This document shows positions 34,813 through 42,658 of a stretch of 42,752 nt of DNA, piece by piece (positions within the stretch are counted from its first letter, which is position 1; each line of letters opens with the position of its first letter). The position numbers and the translations under genes were made by a program. Source of the stretch: Okeania sp. SIO3I5 (GTDB lineage Bacteria > Cyanobacteriota > Cyanobacteriia > Cyanobacteriales > Microcoleaceae); contig NZ_JAAHHT010000030.1 of assembly GCF_010672085.1 (NCBI RefSeq), positions 29,767-72,518 on the forward strand, given 5' to 3'. The notes below the pieces were generated by a model. The model made no database searches and was not told the DNA's origin. It saw nothing but the letters and a program-made list of their open reading frames with translations.

Positions 34813-35693
34813 TGAGAATAAAATTTAAGCACTTGGCTAACACATTGGTAACATTTGTGTTTTTTGTTGCAATAACCATGATTTCGGCAATTCCCGCCGA
34901 AGTAAGTTCTTTGGTTTGGACTGTAAACTCAAAAGGTGAAGTTTGGACTCTAGATGAACAAGGTGGTGGAAAACTTTATAGTACAACAGGTTTTGCTGGA
35001 GATATTGGTGTTGGAGCAGATGGTACAGTGTGGACTATCACTACTCAACCCCAAGTTGGCGAGGGTGGCAACATCCCTGCTTGGCTCTCAGATCCAGAAA
35101 CTTCCAAATGGACGAAGTTAGGCTCGCCTGCTGCTGCAATCAGAATAGCTGTTGGGCCTGATGGAATAGCTTGGACTGTAAATTCAAAAGGTGAAGTTTG
35201 GACTTTAAATAAACCATCAGGTGGAGGGCTACTTTATAGTTCGCCAGGCTTTGCCAAAGATATTGGTGTTGGAGCAGATGGTACAGTGTGGGTTGTCACT
35301 ACCGAACCTCAAGTTGGCGGGGGTGGCAACATTCTTGCTTGGCTCTCAGAACCAAACAAGGGAGCTTGGGGATGGACGAAGTTGGGATCGCCTGCTGCTG
35401 CAATCAGAATAGCTGTTGGGCCTGATGGAACAGCTTGGACTGTAAATTCAAAAGGTGAAGTTTGGACTTTAAATAAACCAGCAGGTGGAGGGCTACGTTA
35501 TAGTTCGCCAGGCTTTGCCAAAGATATTGGTGTTGGAGTAGATGGCACAGTGTGGGTTGTCACTACCGAACCTCAAGTAGGTCAAGCTGGTAACGTTCTT
35601 GCTTGGCTCTCAGAGCCAAACAAGGGAGCTTGGGGATGGACTAAGTTAAGTTCGCCTGCTGCTGCAATCAGAATAGCTGTTGGATCAGACTGA
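34809..35693 (+). CDS. Secreted tectonin-like beta-propeller repeat protein
   Basis: The protein has 294 residues. A signal peptide (about 1-30) is followed by three long repeats of 85-88 residues. Each consists of two tectonin/TECPR-like halves (WTVNSKGEVWTL and GVGADGTVWVVTTEP) and the segment SPAAAIRIAVG. The second and third repeats are almost identical in DNA (264-bp period). Six blade-like units suggest a complete or nearly complete propeller, possibly a lectin-like binder of surface glycans. Its ATG overlaps the stop of oxidase 3, so the two products are probably made together and exported to the same compartment. A partner or anchoring role for the oxidase is inference. Confidence 0.85.
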   Translation: MMRIKFKHLANTLVTFVFFVAITMISAIPAEVSSLVWTVNSKGEVWTLDEQGGGKLYSTTGFAGDIGVGADGTVWTITTQPQVGEGGNIPAWLSDPETSKWTKLGSPAAAIRIAVGPDGIAWTVNSKGEVWTLNKPSGGGLLYSSPGFAKDIGVGADGTVWVVTTEPQVGGGGNILAWLSEPNKGAWGWTKLGSPAAAIRIAVGPDGTAWTVNSKGEVWTLNKPAGGGLRYSSPGFAKDIGVGVDGTVWVVTTEPQVGQAGNVLAWLSEPNKGAWGWTKLSSPAAAIRIAVGSD

Positions 35694-36147
35694 ACACAAA
35701 GAGTGTTTATCTTAACCTATTTCTAAATCCTATGAATGTACCTTTTTATCCACTTAGGGTGGGCAAAATAGCCCACTCTGGGGTTGGGGGGTTAGGTTTT
35801 ACCCACAATTTTAGTCTAGGTGTGCTAGTAGGGTGAATATTCTGCTCGTCCGAAAATATCAGGAATTAGCGATCGCTTTTCCTTTGCTATTATAGAGTAA
35901 GTAGAGATTGCTTCGGCTGGCTTGACTCAGATAGATTGAGGTTAAGTCTAACATCACCGCCTCGCAATGACAATCACGAACCTTTTTATGCACCAATAAT
36001 AAGTAGGGTGAGTATTCTGCCTGCCCGAAAATATCAGGGATTAGCGATCGCTTTTCTATTTAGGATACATCGAAACAACAACACTGCCCCAACAACTCCT
36101 AAATATTTTCTCCAGTAACATCTCGGTAGCGATAGAATATCGATTCC
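35694..36147. repeat. Spacer with terminator-like hairpin and a ~50-bp direct repeat
   Basis: AGGGTGGGC-AAAATA-GCCCACTCT (about 35757-35780) is a candidate terminator for the oxidase 3-tectonin pair. AGGGTGARTATTCTG ... CCGAAAATATCAGGRATTAG occurs twice (about 35830-35880 and 36004-36056), each with a HIP1 site. A phrase ACTCCTAAAYATTTTYTCCAG at about 36094 recurs at 40083, where it overlaps the end of the frameshifted gene. No gene is seen. Confidence 0.65.
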
Positions 36148-36389
36148 GCAGCTATATCGCTCTTTTTCTGTAGATTGATGTTCTATTTATCTATTGTCCA
36201 ATAGTTAGAGCTTGGTTATTGAGTCTCAAAGTATTTACAGGCAAAAGTTTCAGCCTTTTTATTCTTTTTATTTCAAAGATTGATGTTTTATCTAACTATT
36301 GGACAATAGTTACAGCAGTTTCCGCCCGTTGATGAAATACATACGCAGAGCAGGTGAGGCAGCTATATACTTTCATGCAACAAAGCCAC
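36148..36389. repeat. Large palindromic repeat with CTATTGTCCAATA arms (copy 2)
   Basis: GCAGCTATATCGCTC at the left, CTATTGTCCAATAG, an AAGTTTCAGCCTTTTT middle, AACTATTGGACAATAG and CAACAAAGCCAC at the right. It has the same layout and orientation as the copy at 41082-41333 but is more diverged. An ATAACTG pair follows. Confidence 0.7.
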
Positions 36390-36461
36390 TGATAACTGAT
36401 AACTGACTATAGGGTAGGGCGATCGCTACAGACAAAATTATATTTGAGTCCGGTACAATTT

Positions 36462-36779
36462 TCATGGTTTCTCTGTAATTATTTTCTCCATCTGCTCTTC
36501 TTGTTCGGTTCTAACTTCTGCAACCAAATCCCCCGAATAGATGCCATGAGTTTGTTGAATTTCTGCTCGGAGGGAATTTAAACATTCTAAAGCTTTTTGA
36601 GGTTGGCGATCGCGCACATCAGAAGTTCCATCGCTTCTTTGTTTGAGGGTTTCTAATCCCAGACGCACTACTTCTACAGCAACTTCAGAGAGTGTCTGAT
36701 GTTTTTGAGTCCCTAACTGGAGTAGGGTGTTGTACTGTTCTGGTTCTAAAACCAGTGTAGGATATGGATATTCTGTCAT
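36462..36779 (-). CDS. Antitoxin-like small protein, orphan
   Basis: The protein has 105 residues from the ATG at 36779, which has a purine-rich AGAGAA upstream; the ATG 48 bp upstream adds a poor leader. The sequence TLVLEPEQYNTLLQLGTQKHQTLSEVAVEVVRLGLETL looks like a ribbon-helix-helix or coiled-coil DNA-binding module followed by an acidic helical tail, a layout common among cyanobacterial type II antitoxins. No toxin ORF lies on either side. The family is not certain. Confidence 0.55.
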   Translation of the reverse strand: MTEYPYPTLVLEPEQYNTLLQLGTQKHQTLSEVAVEVVRLGLETLKQRSDGTSDVRDRQPQKALECLNSLRAEIQQTHGIYSGDLVAEVRTEQEEQMEKIITEKP

Positions 36780-36873
36780 CTTATTCTCTGAACATAAATA
36801 TTTTGGGAATTTTTCTGATCGTATCATTATTTTCAGGAAATACCAACAATATTTCCATTGCTTCTTTAATTTC

Positions 36874-36962
36874 AGGACTTACACCAAATACTAAATTACA
36901 CACCACTCTTAGGGGCGAATGGCATTCGCCCATACTAGATACAGCGGTGTTGCGTAAGTCCT
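36874..36962. mobile_element. MITE-like element, family TIR AGGACTTACGC (89-bp variant)
   Basis: AGGACTTACACC at the left and GGTGTTGCGTAAGTCCT at the right bound 89 bp with an inner GGGCGAATG/CATTCGCCC stem. Another lone left end is at 38045, followed by a GTAGGGGCGA...TCGCTTCTAC stem. Confidence 0.75.
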
Positions 36963-37096
36963 GAATTTATCAAAAAATTTCAACTCTATGCTCATTTATC
37001 AAAATAGTGTGTTAATCTGTAACTATAGGAAAAAGTACGCGCAGATAGAGTCACTTTTAAAACTATAAAAACCATGTTGAGAGTAAATAAACCAAT

Positions 37097-38038
37097 ATGA
37101 CAAATATATCCGTTAAAAAATCTGAACCACCATTGCCAGCAAAGGAAACTTTGCCTACCATGTACGACTTACCAAGCGAAGATCCGGAGGAACCTGGTTT
37201 GCCAGACGTATTTCACGACTTTCAACCTGAACTTTTACGCCAAACTTTTCAACCGCCTAACTGGTATCCCGATAAATTGTTTTGTGCTACCGATTTGAAT
37301 CTCTACTACGATGTTAAACATCTTAAATGGTACAAACGCCCAGACTGGTTTGCAGTTGTGGGAGTCCCGAACTTGTATGAAGAATGGGATATGCGCAGGA
37401 GCTATGTAGTTTGGGACGAAAAAATTAACCCGTTCGTAGTAGTCGAGTTATTATCTCCGGGTACAGAAGATGAAGACTTAGGAGAGACAATAGGAGAAGA
37501 GGGAAAACCTCCGACTAAGTGGGAAGTTTACGAGAGCATTCTGCAAGTGCCTTATTATGTTACCTTCAGTCGCGATACAAATGAAATGCAGGCGTTTCAT
37601 TTAGTGGGTAATCGCTACCAAAGAGCAAAGTTAAGTGAGGGACGTTTGTTGCTTCCGGAGGTAGAACTCAGTCTGGGTTCGTGGCAGGGTAGTTTTAATA
37701 GTGTAAATAGACTCTGGTTGCGGTGGATGACTCCGGAAGGAGATTTGATACCGACTTTAGAAGAGAAGGAAGCAGCAGCTAAAGAGGAGGCAGCAGTAGC
37801 TAAACAGGAGGCCACAGTAGCTAAACAAGAGGCCACAGTAGCTAAACAAGAGGCCACAGCAGCTAAACAGGAGGCAGTAGTAGCTAAACAACGAGCTACT
37901 AATGCTGAACAACGAGCTACCAATGCTGAACAGGAGGCAGCAGCAGTTAAAGAAGAGTTAGCAGCAGCTAAAAAACAAAGCGATCGCTTACTAGCGAAAC
38001 TGCAAGAGTTGGGTATTATTCCTGAGGATTTCAGTTAA
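37097..38038 (+). CDS. Uma2-family (DUF820) endonuclease-like protein with coiled-coil tail, copy 1
   Basis: The protein has 313 residues. The core (about 30-220) has the Uma2 PD-(D/E)XK pattern: KRPDWFAVVGV (Asp), FVVVELLSPGT (Glu) and PTKWEVYESI (Lys). The C-terminal 90 residues are a coiled coil of heptads of the type AKQEATV, encoded by near-identical 21-bp tandem repeats, then AEQRATN units. Uma2 proteins resemble restriction endonucleases but their biological role is unknown; many occur in multiple copies in cyanobacteria. The ATG at 37097 follows AATAAACCAAT, a leader shared with the next two ORFs. It is a recent tandem duplicate of the gene at 38156. Confidence 0.88.
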   Translation: MTNISVKKSEPPLPAKETLPTMYDLPSEDPEEPGLPDVFHDFQPELLRQTFQPPNWYPDKLFCATDLNLYYDVKHLKWYKRPDWFAVVGVPNLYEEWDMRRSYVVWDEKINPFVVVELLSPGTEDEDLGETIGEEGKPPTKWEVYESILQVPYYVTFSRDTNEMQAFHLVGNRYQRAKLSEGRLLLPEVELSLGSWQGSFNSVNRLWLRWMTPEGDLIPTLEEKEAAAKEEAAVAKQEATVAKQEATVAKQEATAAKQEAVVAKQRATNAEQRATNAEQEAAAVKEELAAAKKQSDRLLAKLQELGIIPEDFS

Positions 38039-38155
38039 ATAGTCAGGACTTACGCTCCAAGCGCCATAGTCTAGTAGGGGCGAGCAAGCGAATCGCTTCT
38101 ACAGACTCAAATTAGGAATAGTAAAACCCATTTATGAAACAGGGAATAAACCAAT

Positions 38156-38926
38156 ATGACAAATACATCCTTTCAAGATGAACCACCACTTCCTCCAAAG
38201 GAAACTTTGCCTACCATGTACGACTTACCAAGCGAAGAACCGAATGAACCTGGTTTACCAGACGAATTTCACAAGTTTCAAGCTCGACTTTTGCGCGACA
38301 CTTTTCAACCGCGCAAGTGGTATCCCGATAAATTGTTTTGTGCCAACAATCTGAATCTCTACTACGATCTTAAGCATCTCAATTGGTACAAAAAGCCAGA
38401 CTGGTTTGCAGTTGTGGGAGTGCCGAGGTTGTATGATGGATGGGATATGCGCTTGAGCTATGTAGTTTGGGACGAAAAAATTAACCCGTTGGTGGTAGTC
38501 GAGTTATTATCTCCGGGTACGGAAGAAGAAGATTTAGGACAGACACCAAGAGAAGAGGGAGAACCTCCTAATAAGTGGGAAGTTTACGAAAGCATTTTGC
38601 GAGTGCCTTATTATGTGGTGTTCAATCGCTTTACTAATAAAATGCAGGCGTTTCATTTGGTGGGCGATCGCTACCAAAGGGCAGAGTTAGTTCAGGGACG
38701 TTTGTTGGTTCCGGAGGTAGAACTCAGTCTGGGTTTGTGGCAAGGGAGTTACAATAGGATAGATAGACTCTGGTTGCGGTGGATGACTCTGAAAGTAGAT
38801 TTGATACCGACTTTAGAAGAGGAGGTAGCGGTAGCTAAACAGGAGGCAGCAGTAGCTAAACAACAACAGGAGCGCTTGGCAGCGAAACTGCGAGAGTTGG
38901 GTGTCGATCCTGACGAGTTGAGTTAA
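38156..38926 (+). CDS. Uma2-family (DUF820) endonuclease-like protein, copy 2
   Basis: The protein has 256 residues and is a very close paralogue of the upstream protein from the N-terminus (KETLPTMYDLPSE) through the catalytic region (KKPDWFAVVGV, VVVELLSPGT, NKWEVYESI). The coiled-coil tail is much shorter, with only two or three AKQEAAV heptads before a similar LGV-D-P-DELS end. This difference shows copy-number change in the heptad repeat. It shares the upstream GGAATAAACCAATATGACAAA leader. Function is unknown beyond the fold. Confidence 0.88.
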   Translation: MTNTSFQDEPPLPPKETLPTMYDLPSEEPNEPGLPDEFHKFQARLLRDTFQPRKWYPDKLFCANNLNLYYDLKHLNWYKKPDWFAVVGVPRLYDGWDMRLSYVVWDEKINPLVVVELLSPGTEEEDLGQTPREEGEPPNKWEVYESILRVPYYVVFNRFTNKMQAFHLVGDRYQRAELVQGRLLVPEVELSLGLWQGSYNRIDRLWLRWMTLKVDLIPTLEEEVAVAKQEAAVAKQQQERLAAKLRELGVDPDELS

Positions 38927-38959
38927 ATAGTTTTTTTGAGATAGGGGAATAAACCAATT

Positions 38960-39121
38960 ATGACAAAGATGAAACGATCCACTACTAGACTACTCCCAAT
39001 TGGTTCCATTACCCTTCTTCCTAACCCAAAAACATTAACGGAAGCTTACAATTATTATAAAGAAAACATAGAATTTATCTGTAATGCCCAAAGTGCTTAT
39101 TATTCCACACTATCATTATGA
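38960..39121 (+). CDS. Small ORF (53 aa) under a Uma2-like leader
   Basis: An ATG at 38960 follows GGGGAATAAACCAATTATGAC, nearly the same leader as both Uma2 genes, then an unrelated 53-codon frame (MTKMKRSTTRLLPIGS at the start) that ends at 39121. It overlaps the next gene in another frame. It could be a translated leader that drives the downstream gene, or a chance frame created when the Uma2 leader was duplicated. No family recognised. Confidence 0.35.
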   Translation: MTKMKRSTTRLLPIGSITLLPNPKTLTEAYNYYKENIEFICNAQSAYYSTLSL

Positions 39122-39887
39122 AAATGAGTTTACCAACTTTTTGGAGCAGGTAAATTCAACTCAGCCAGATTTCAAGTTTTATCTTCTGCCACCAGAAAAT
39201 AAACATACCTCCCCATTAAAAAAAGCTCATGCTGATTATCTTGAGATTCTTGAATTTTTGGATAGACAAAAAAGGTACTTATCGCTATGGGAAGAAGACC
39301 TTCTCATATCTTTCTATGACGGTGTGATTACTGCTTTAGATCATGGACTTGTAAACCTGTTCATCGCTGGAGCTAATATAGAAGATTTATATCCATGTAC
39401 CGCTGTTGTTTCTTTGCAATTTATCTCTTGGGGAATTCTTGAGCAAAAATATGATTATGCACTTCAACGCCATGCACTATTTCATCTCGTAATATGTTGC
39501 TTAATTGGTGGCTATACTAAACTTGTCGCTCATCATCAGACTTATGGATGCCTTCTTGACTTTAATAATGAGCTTGTAAGTTTCAATCGTAAGCTTCAAA
39601 TGGGCTACTACCTATGCTCTAATAGTCAGAGTGGTTGTTATGATGCCATGCAATCTGAACTTTATGGACATTCAATTATTAGTTTGTGCAGAGTTCTAAA
39701 AAATGGTATTGACCAAAAAAGATTACAGGTTATTATTCAGGAGTTAATCATGGAACATTCAATTCATCAATATGGTTTTGGGGATAACATTGCAGGTGAT
39801 AAAGTTATGGGTGACAAAATTGACACTCAAATTAATAATTCTCAAGATTTAGTCCAAGCTTCAAAAGATATTAAAAATTTACGCTAA
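39084..39887 (+). CDS. Accessory protein with GDKxxGDKI module, C-terminus lost by frameshift
   Basis: The frame has 267 residues. The N-terminal 225 residues are not firmly recognised. A segment GCLLDFNNELVSFNRK followed by LCSNSQSGC resembles a Cys-containing motif I associate with conflict-system proteins, but this is weak. The C-terminus (FGDNIAGDKVMGDKIDTQ, then NNSQDLVQASKDIKNL) is a linker-like module often seen at the ends of cyanobacterial accessory proteins. The frame stops at 39885, but the +1 frame continues the module without a stop to 40089. A one-base insertion near 39882-39888 is the simplest cause. Start choice is uncertain: no ribosome-binding site is visible and the 53-aa ORF overlaps. 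Confidence 0.6.
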   Translation: MPKVLIIPHYHYENEFTNFLEQVNSTQPDFKFYLLPPENKHTSPLKKAHADYLEILEFLDRQKRYLSLWEEDLLISFYDGVITALDHGLVNLFIAGANIEDLYPCTAVVSLQFISWGILEQKYDYALQRHALFHLVICCLIGGYTKLVAHHQTYGCLLDFNNELVSFNRKLQMGYYLCSNSQSGCYDAMQSELYGHSIISLCRVLKNGIDQKRLQVIIQELIMEHSIHQYGFGDNIAGDKVMGDKIDTQINNSQDLVQASKDIKNLR

Positions 39888-40089
39888 CCAGCTATCGACA
39901 GATTATCCAAATGATAGTCTCAGAGTTTTAGGAGCAAAGGCTGTGGATCAAGTTGGAAAGAATCCAGAGCTAAAATCTCGAATTTTGAGAGGAGTAAAAG
40001 CTGGTAGTTTTGCAGCTTTAGAAAAAATGGTTGATCATCCTGTTGCACAATTTTTTATTGAAGGTGTCAAAGAAGCCTTGAACTCCTAA
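39888..40089 (+). pseudogene. Out-of-frame C-terminal continuation of the preceding gene
   Basis: From 39889, the +1 frame reads QLSTDYPNDSLRVLGAKAVD and on to FFIEGVKEALNS with stop at 40087-40089 (66 codons). This helical segment is the normal second half of the GDK module. The frame is separated from its N-terminal half by one extra base. Confidence 0.75.
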
Positions 40090-40188
40090 ACATTTTTTCC
40101 AGTAACATCTAGGTAGCAATAGTATCCGCATTGCTAGGGTGTGATTTCTGTTGTCGTCAAATGTTAGCTAAAGAAGGTCGTTTTTCTT

Positions 40189-40911
40189 ATGTCCATCACA
40201 TCACGAAGTTTGCAAAAGCTCCTCCGGGAGAATATCTCGGGGGAGAAACCCCTTAGCGTTGACCCCGAACAGGCCCAAGAACTGGCGGAAGAATTGTTGG
40301 CGCGAGTTGAGCCTCTCGCTGGCGTTAAGCGGAATGATAACTGTCATCATTATAGTCGTTTCCAAAGGGGGGCAAATGCAGATAAGCCCCCCAGCAACAC
40401 CCTCTGTTGTTCTATTCTGCTCGAAGAATCAAGCGATCGCTGGTATCAAGATCATACCCATTTACATTTGCTCAGGAGTCCGGAGCAACAGATCTGGGTA
40501 GAGTTGGGCAGAGAGCGATCGCCTGCTCCTGTTTCAGATATTGGTGAGGTGGTTGCCCTGGTTAAAGCATTTTTGCAGCGGGTTGAGCGGCAAAAAGCAC
40601 AAGCTGCCAAGCGCAAAAAGCAGAAAGACTTGAAAGTGCAAGCTATCTTGGCTCAGGTGCGTAAAATAGCCAAGGAAGATGAATTTGACTTTGCCACTGA
40701 CATGGATACTATTAAGCTTAAGCTGATTATTCGTCTGTCTGACCAAGACTACTTTGCTATTTTGATTCCCTTTAACCAGTTCAAGGAGGTGCTACCCAAG
40801 TTGCGCACTGCTATTCGGGATATCCGCGAGACTTACAATACCGGCGTTCGCTTTACAACCCATCTCAAGCGGGGCGGCCGTTCTAACTGGATTCGTCATC
40901 AGGATTTGTAG
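40189..40911 (+). CDS. Unrecognised basic protein next to a MoxR ATPase
   Basis: I do not recognise a family for this 240-aa protein. Residues 1-125 contain DPEQAQELAEELLARVEPL and a His/Cys-containing segment (NDNCHHYSRF, TLCCSILLEE). A highly charged linker of Lys/Arg/Gln (RQKAQAAKRKKQKDLK, about 132-147) leads to a second region with LKLIIRLSDQDYFAILIPF. The coding sequence is visibly richer in G+C than the genes to its left, as is the MoxR gene to the right, and both run in the same direction. The two were probably transferred together and later separated by a repeat element. A partner role for the ATPase is inference. Confidence 0.7.
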   Translation: MSITSRSLQKLLRENISGEKPLSVDPEQAQELAEELLARVEPLAGVKRNDNCHHYSRFQRGANADKPPSNTLCCSILLEESSDRWYQDHTHLHLLRSPEQQIWVELGRERSPAPVSDIGEVVALVKAFLQRVERQKAQAAKRKKQKDLKVQAILAQVRKIAKEDEFDFATDMDTIKLKLIIRLSDQDYFAILIPFNQFKEVLPKLRTAIRDIRETYNTGVRFTTHLKRGGRSNWIRHQDL

Positions 40912-41081
40912 TGCCGTGTCACGGAATTCAAAATTCAAAATTCAAAATTCATGCAGCGAGTGCGTAATTCTGAGGTCTCCGTTTCCTGCGGAAAGGCTTC
41001 GCCAACAGAATGTAAGACGCACTCAAGACAGTCCAAAGTAATATTTTATAGCTCAAAATGGCTTTGTTGTAATAGCCTTAT
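40912..41081. repeat. AAAATTC array and GAGTGCGT inverted repeat
   Basis: An AATTCAA array lies at 40925-40950. GAGTGCGTAATTCTG and the complement-like CAGAATGTAAGACGCACTC (about 40958-41029) form an inverted repeat around GTTTCCTGCGGAAAGGC. The GCGTCTTACATTCTG segment is shared with the insert at about 28970. Confidence 0.65.
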
Positions 41082-41333
41082 GACATCCGTTCCGCTTTTC
41101 GGTTATCAGAGCCGATATGAAAGGTGAACCTAGTGGCAGCTATATCACCCTCTTTCTATTATTCTATTGGCCAATAGTTAAATCGCTCAAAGTTTTTACA
41201 GGTATAAGTTTCAGCCTTTTTTTTAAGAAAGAAAACATAGATTTATTTATTGGACAATAGTTGTAGAAGTATGAAGTACATAATATGCTTGGATCTTGTG
41301 CGGTAGCTATATGTTTTCATACAACAAAGCCAC
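41082..41333. repeat. Large palindromic repeat with CTATTGTCCAATA arms (copy 3)
   Basis: This is an inverted copy of the element at 17752-18130 without its 130-bp insert. It contains GACATCCGTTCCGC, TAGTGGCAGCTATATCACCC, a perfect CTATTGGCCAATAG palindrome, TTGGACAATAGTTGTAGAAG and CAACAAAGCCAC. It splits the 40189 gene from the MoxR gene. The remaining spacer to 41572 is AT-rich and probably holds the MoxR promoter. Confidence 0.75.
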
Positions 41334-41572
41334 TCAAAACTTTGATACTTCAGTAATTTCAGCAAATTATTCGATATCTAAAGTTTGAAACTATTTGTAA
41401 CATTTTTTTTTCAAATTGGTATAAGTAGGTAGACAAAATTATTCGTATATTTTAAATTAAATGTTAATGTTGTCGATCATTTTTTATCTCTATGACGACA
41501 GAGCAACCAAAAATGCACAATTAATTTTGTCCAGGTAGTTAGTTAAATGCAGAAGAATAAAGGTAAAAGAAA

Positions 41573-42658
41573 ATGATTCGTATTGATGCCCGCGAACTTT
41601 ATCAAGTTCTAGAACTAACCCCACGGTCGCAAAATATCCTCCTGGTGGGCAAGCATGGTATTGGCAAATCAGAAATTATTAGCCATTTCTACCGTCAGCG
41701 TCAGAACCTGTCCGTAATCCCTTTCTTTTTGGGTCAGATGAGCGATCCTGGGGATTTGATTGGCTTGCTCCATAAAGATGAGAAAACAGGCCGTTCGGTT
41801 TTTTTACCCCCCTACTGGTGGCCTGAAGCCGATCGCCCGGTGGTACTCTTCCTAGACGAGCTTAACCGTGCCCGCCCCGAAATTTTGCAGGCGGTTCAAG
41901 ACCTGACTCTCAACAAAACTTTGGCTGGTAAACCCCTACCCCCTGGCAGTATTGTGATTGCTGCGGTGAATGCGGGGGAAGAATATCAACTGACGGAACT
42001 CGATCCAGCTCTGGTGTCGCGGTTCAATCTCTATGAGTTTGTGCCGACGGTGGAGGATTGGCTACTCTGGGCTGCCAAGCAGGATATCGATTCACGGGTG
42101 CTGACATTTATCCAACAGCATCCGGAGCATCTTGATGGTGACAATCCGGATGCGGATGCAGCGATCGCTACTGCTGGCTTAATTAAAACTCCCGATCGCC
42201 GTGCTTGGGTAAAAGTCGCGGATTTTGTTAGCAACCATAAAAAGCTGGAGGAGATTCACTTCAAACTGATTGCCGGTATGGTGGGCACTCGGGCTAGTAT
42301 AGCCTTTCGCCAAAGCATTGCTACCCAAAGGAGTCTGGGGCCTGAGCAACTCCTGTTGCAGTATTCTAAGTATTCCAAACAGCTCAAAGAGATGGAGATT
42401 CATGACTTTGCAAGTTTGAACGAACAGGTATTACTCTGGCTGAATACCGGCCATTGCCCCGAAGCAAAAGCGGATAATGCCCGCAAAAATCTGTTGAAAT
42501 ATCTCCAGTATCTCCGTAAGGCTAAACAACAGGAAGCGAGCGCTCATTTTTCCTCCCTGATTCAAAGCCCCAAATTTAGCGATGCTATGGGGTTTGTCGC
42601 TGAATCAATAGAGCTGATTGACTTTTTATCGGAGTATTTGGAGGCGATCGATGTATGA
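41573..42658 (+). CDS. MoxR-type AAA+ ATPase
   Basis: The protein has 361 residues. Walker A GKHGIGKS is at 26-33, Walker B VVLFLDE at 90-96, sensor Asn133 (IAAVNAGEEY) and an arginine-finger-type LDPALVSRFN at 143-152. MoxR ATPases act as chaperones that remodel or insert metal in partner complexes, usually with a VWA-domain protein encoded next to them. AAAGG nine bases before the ATG is a good ribosome-binding site. The stop overlaps a downstream ATG (42655-42657), so translational coupling to the next gene is likely. The gene is more G+C-rich than most of the window. Confidence 0.88.
   Translation: MIRIDARELYQVLELTPRSQNILLVGKHGIGKSEIISHFYRQRQNLSVIPFFLGQMSDPGDLIGLLHKDEKTGRSVFLPPYWWPEADRPVVLFLDELNRARPEILQAVQDLTLNKTLAGKPLPPGSIVIAAVNAGEEYQLTELDPALVSRFNLYEFVPTVEDWLLWAAKQDIDSRVLTFIQQHPEHLDGDNPDADAAIATAGLIKTPDRRAWVKVADFVSNHKKLEEIHFKLIAGMVGTRASIAFRQSIATQRSLGPEQLLLQYSKYSKQLKEMEIHDFASLNEQVLLWLNTGHCPEAKADNARKNLLKYLQYLRKAKQQEASAHFSSLIQSPKFSDAMGFVAESIELIDFLSEYLEAIDV

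Noticed and set aside
37615-37923. Ala/Ser/Cys-rich minus-strand frame
   Set aside because: It is the antisense reading of the 21-bp heptad repeats in the Uma2 tail.
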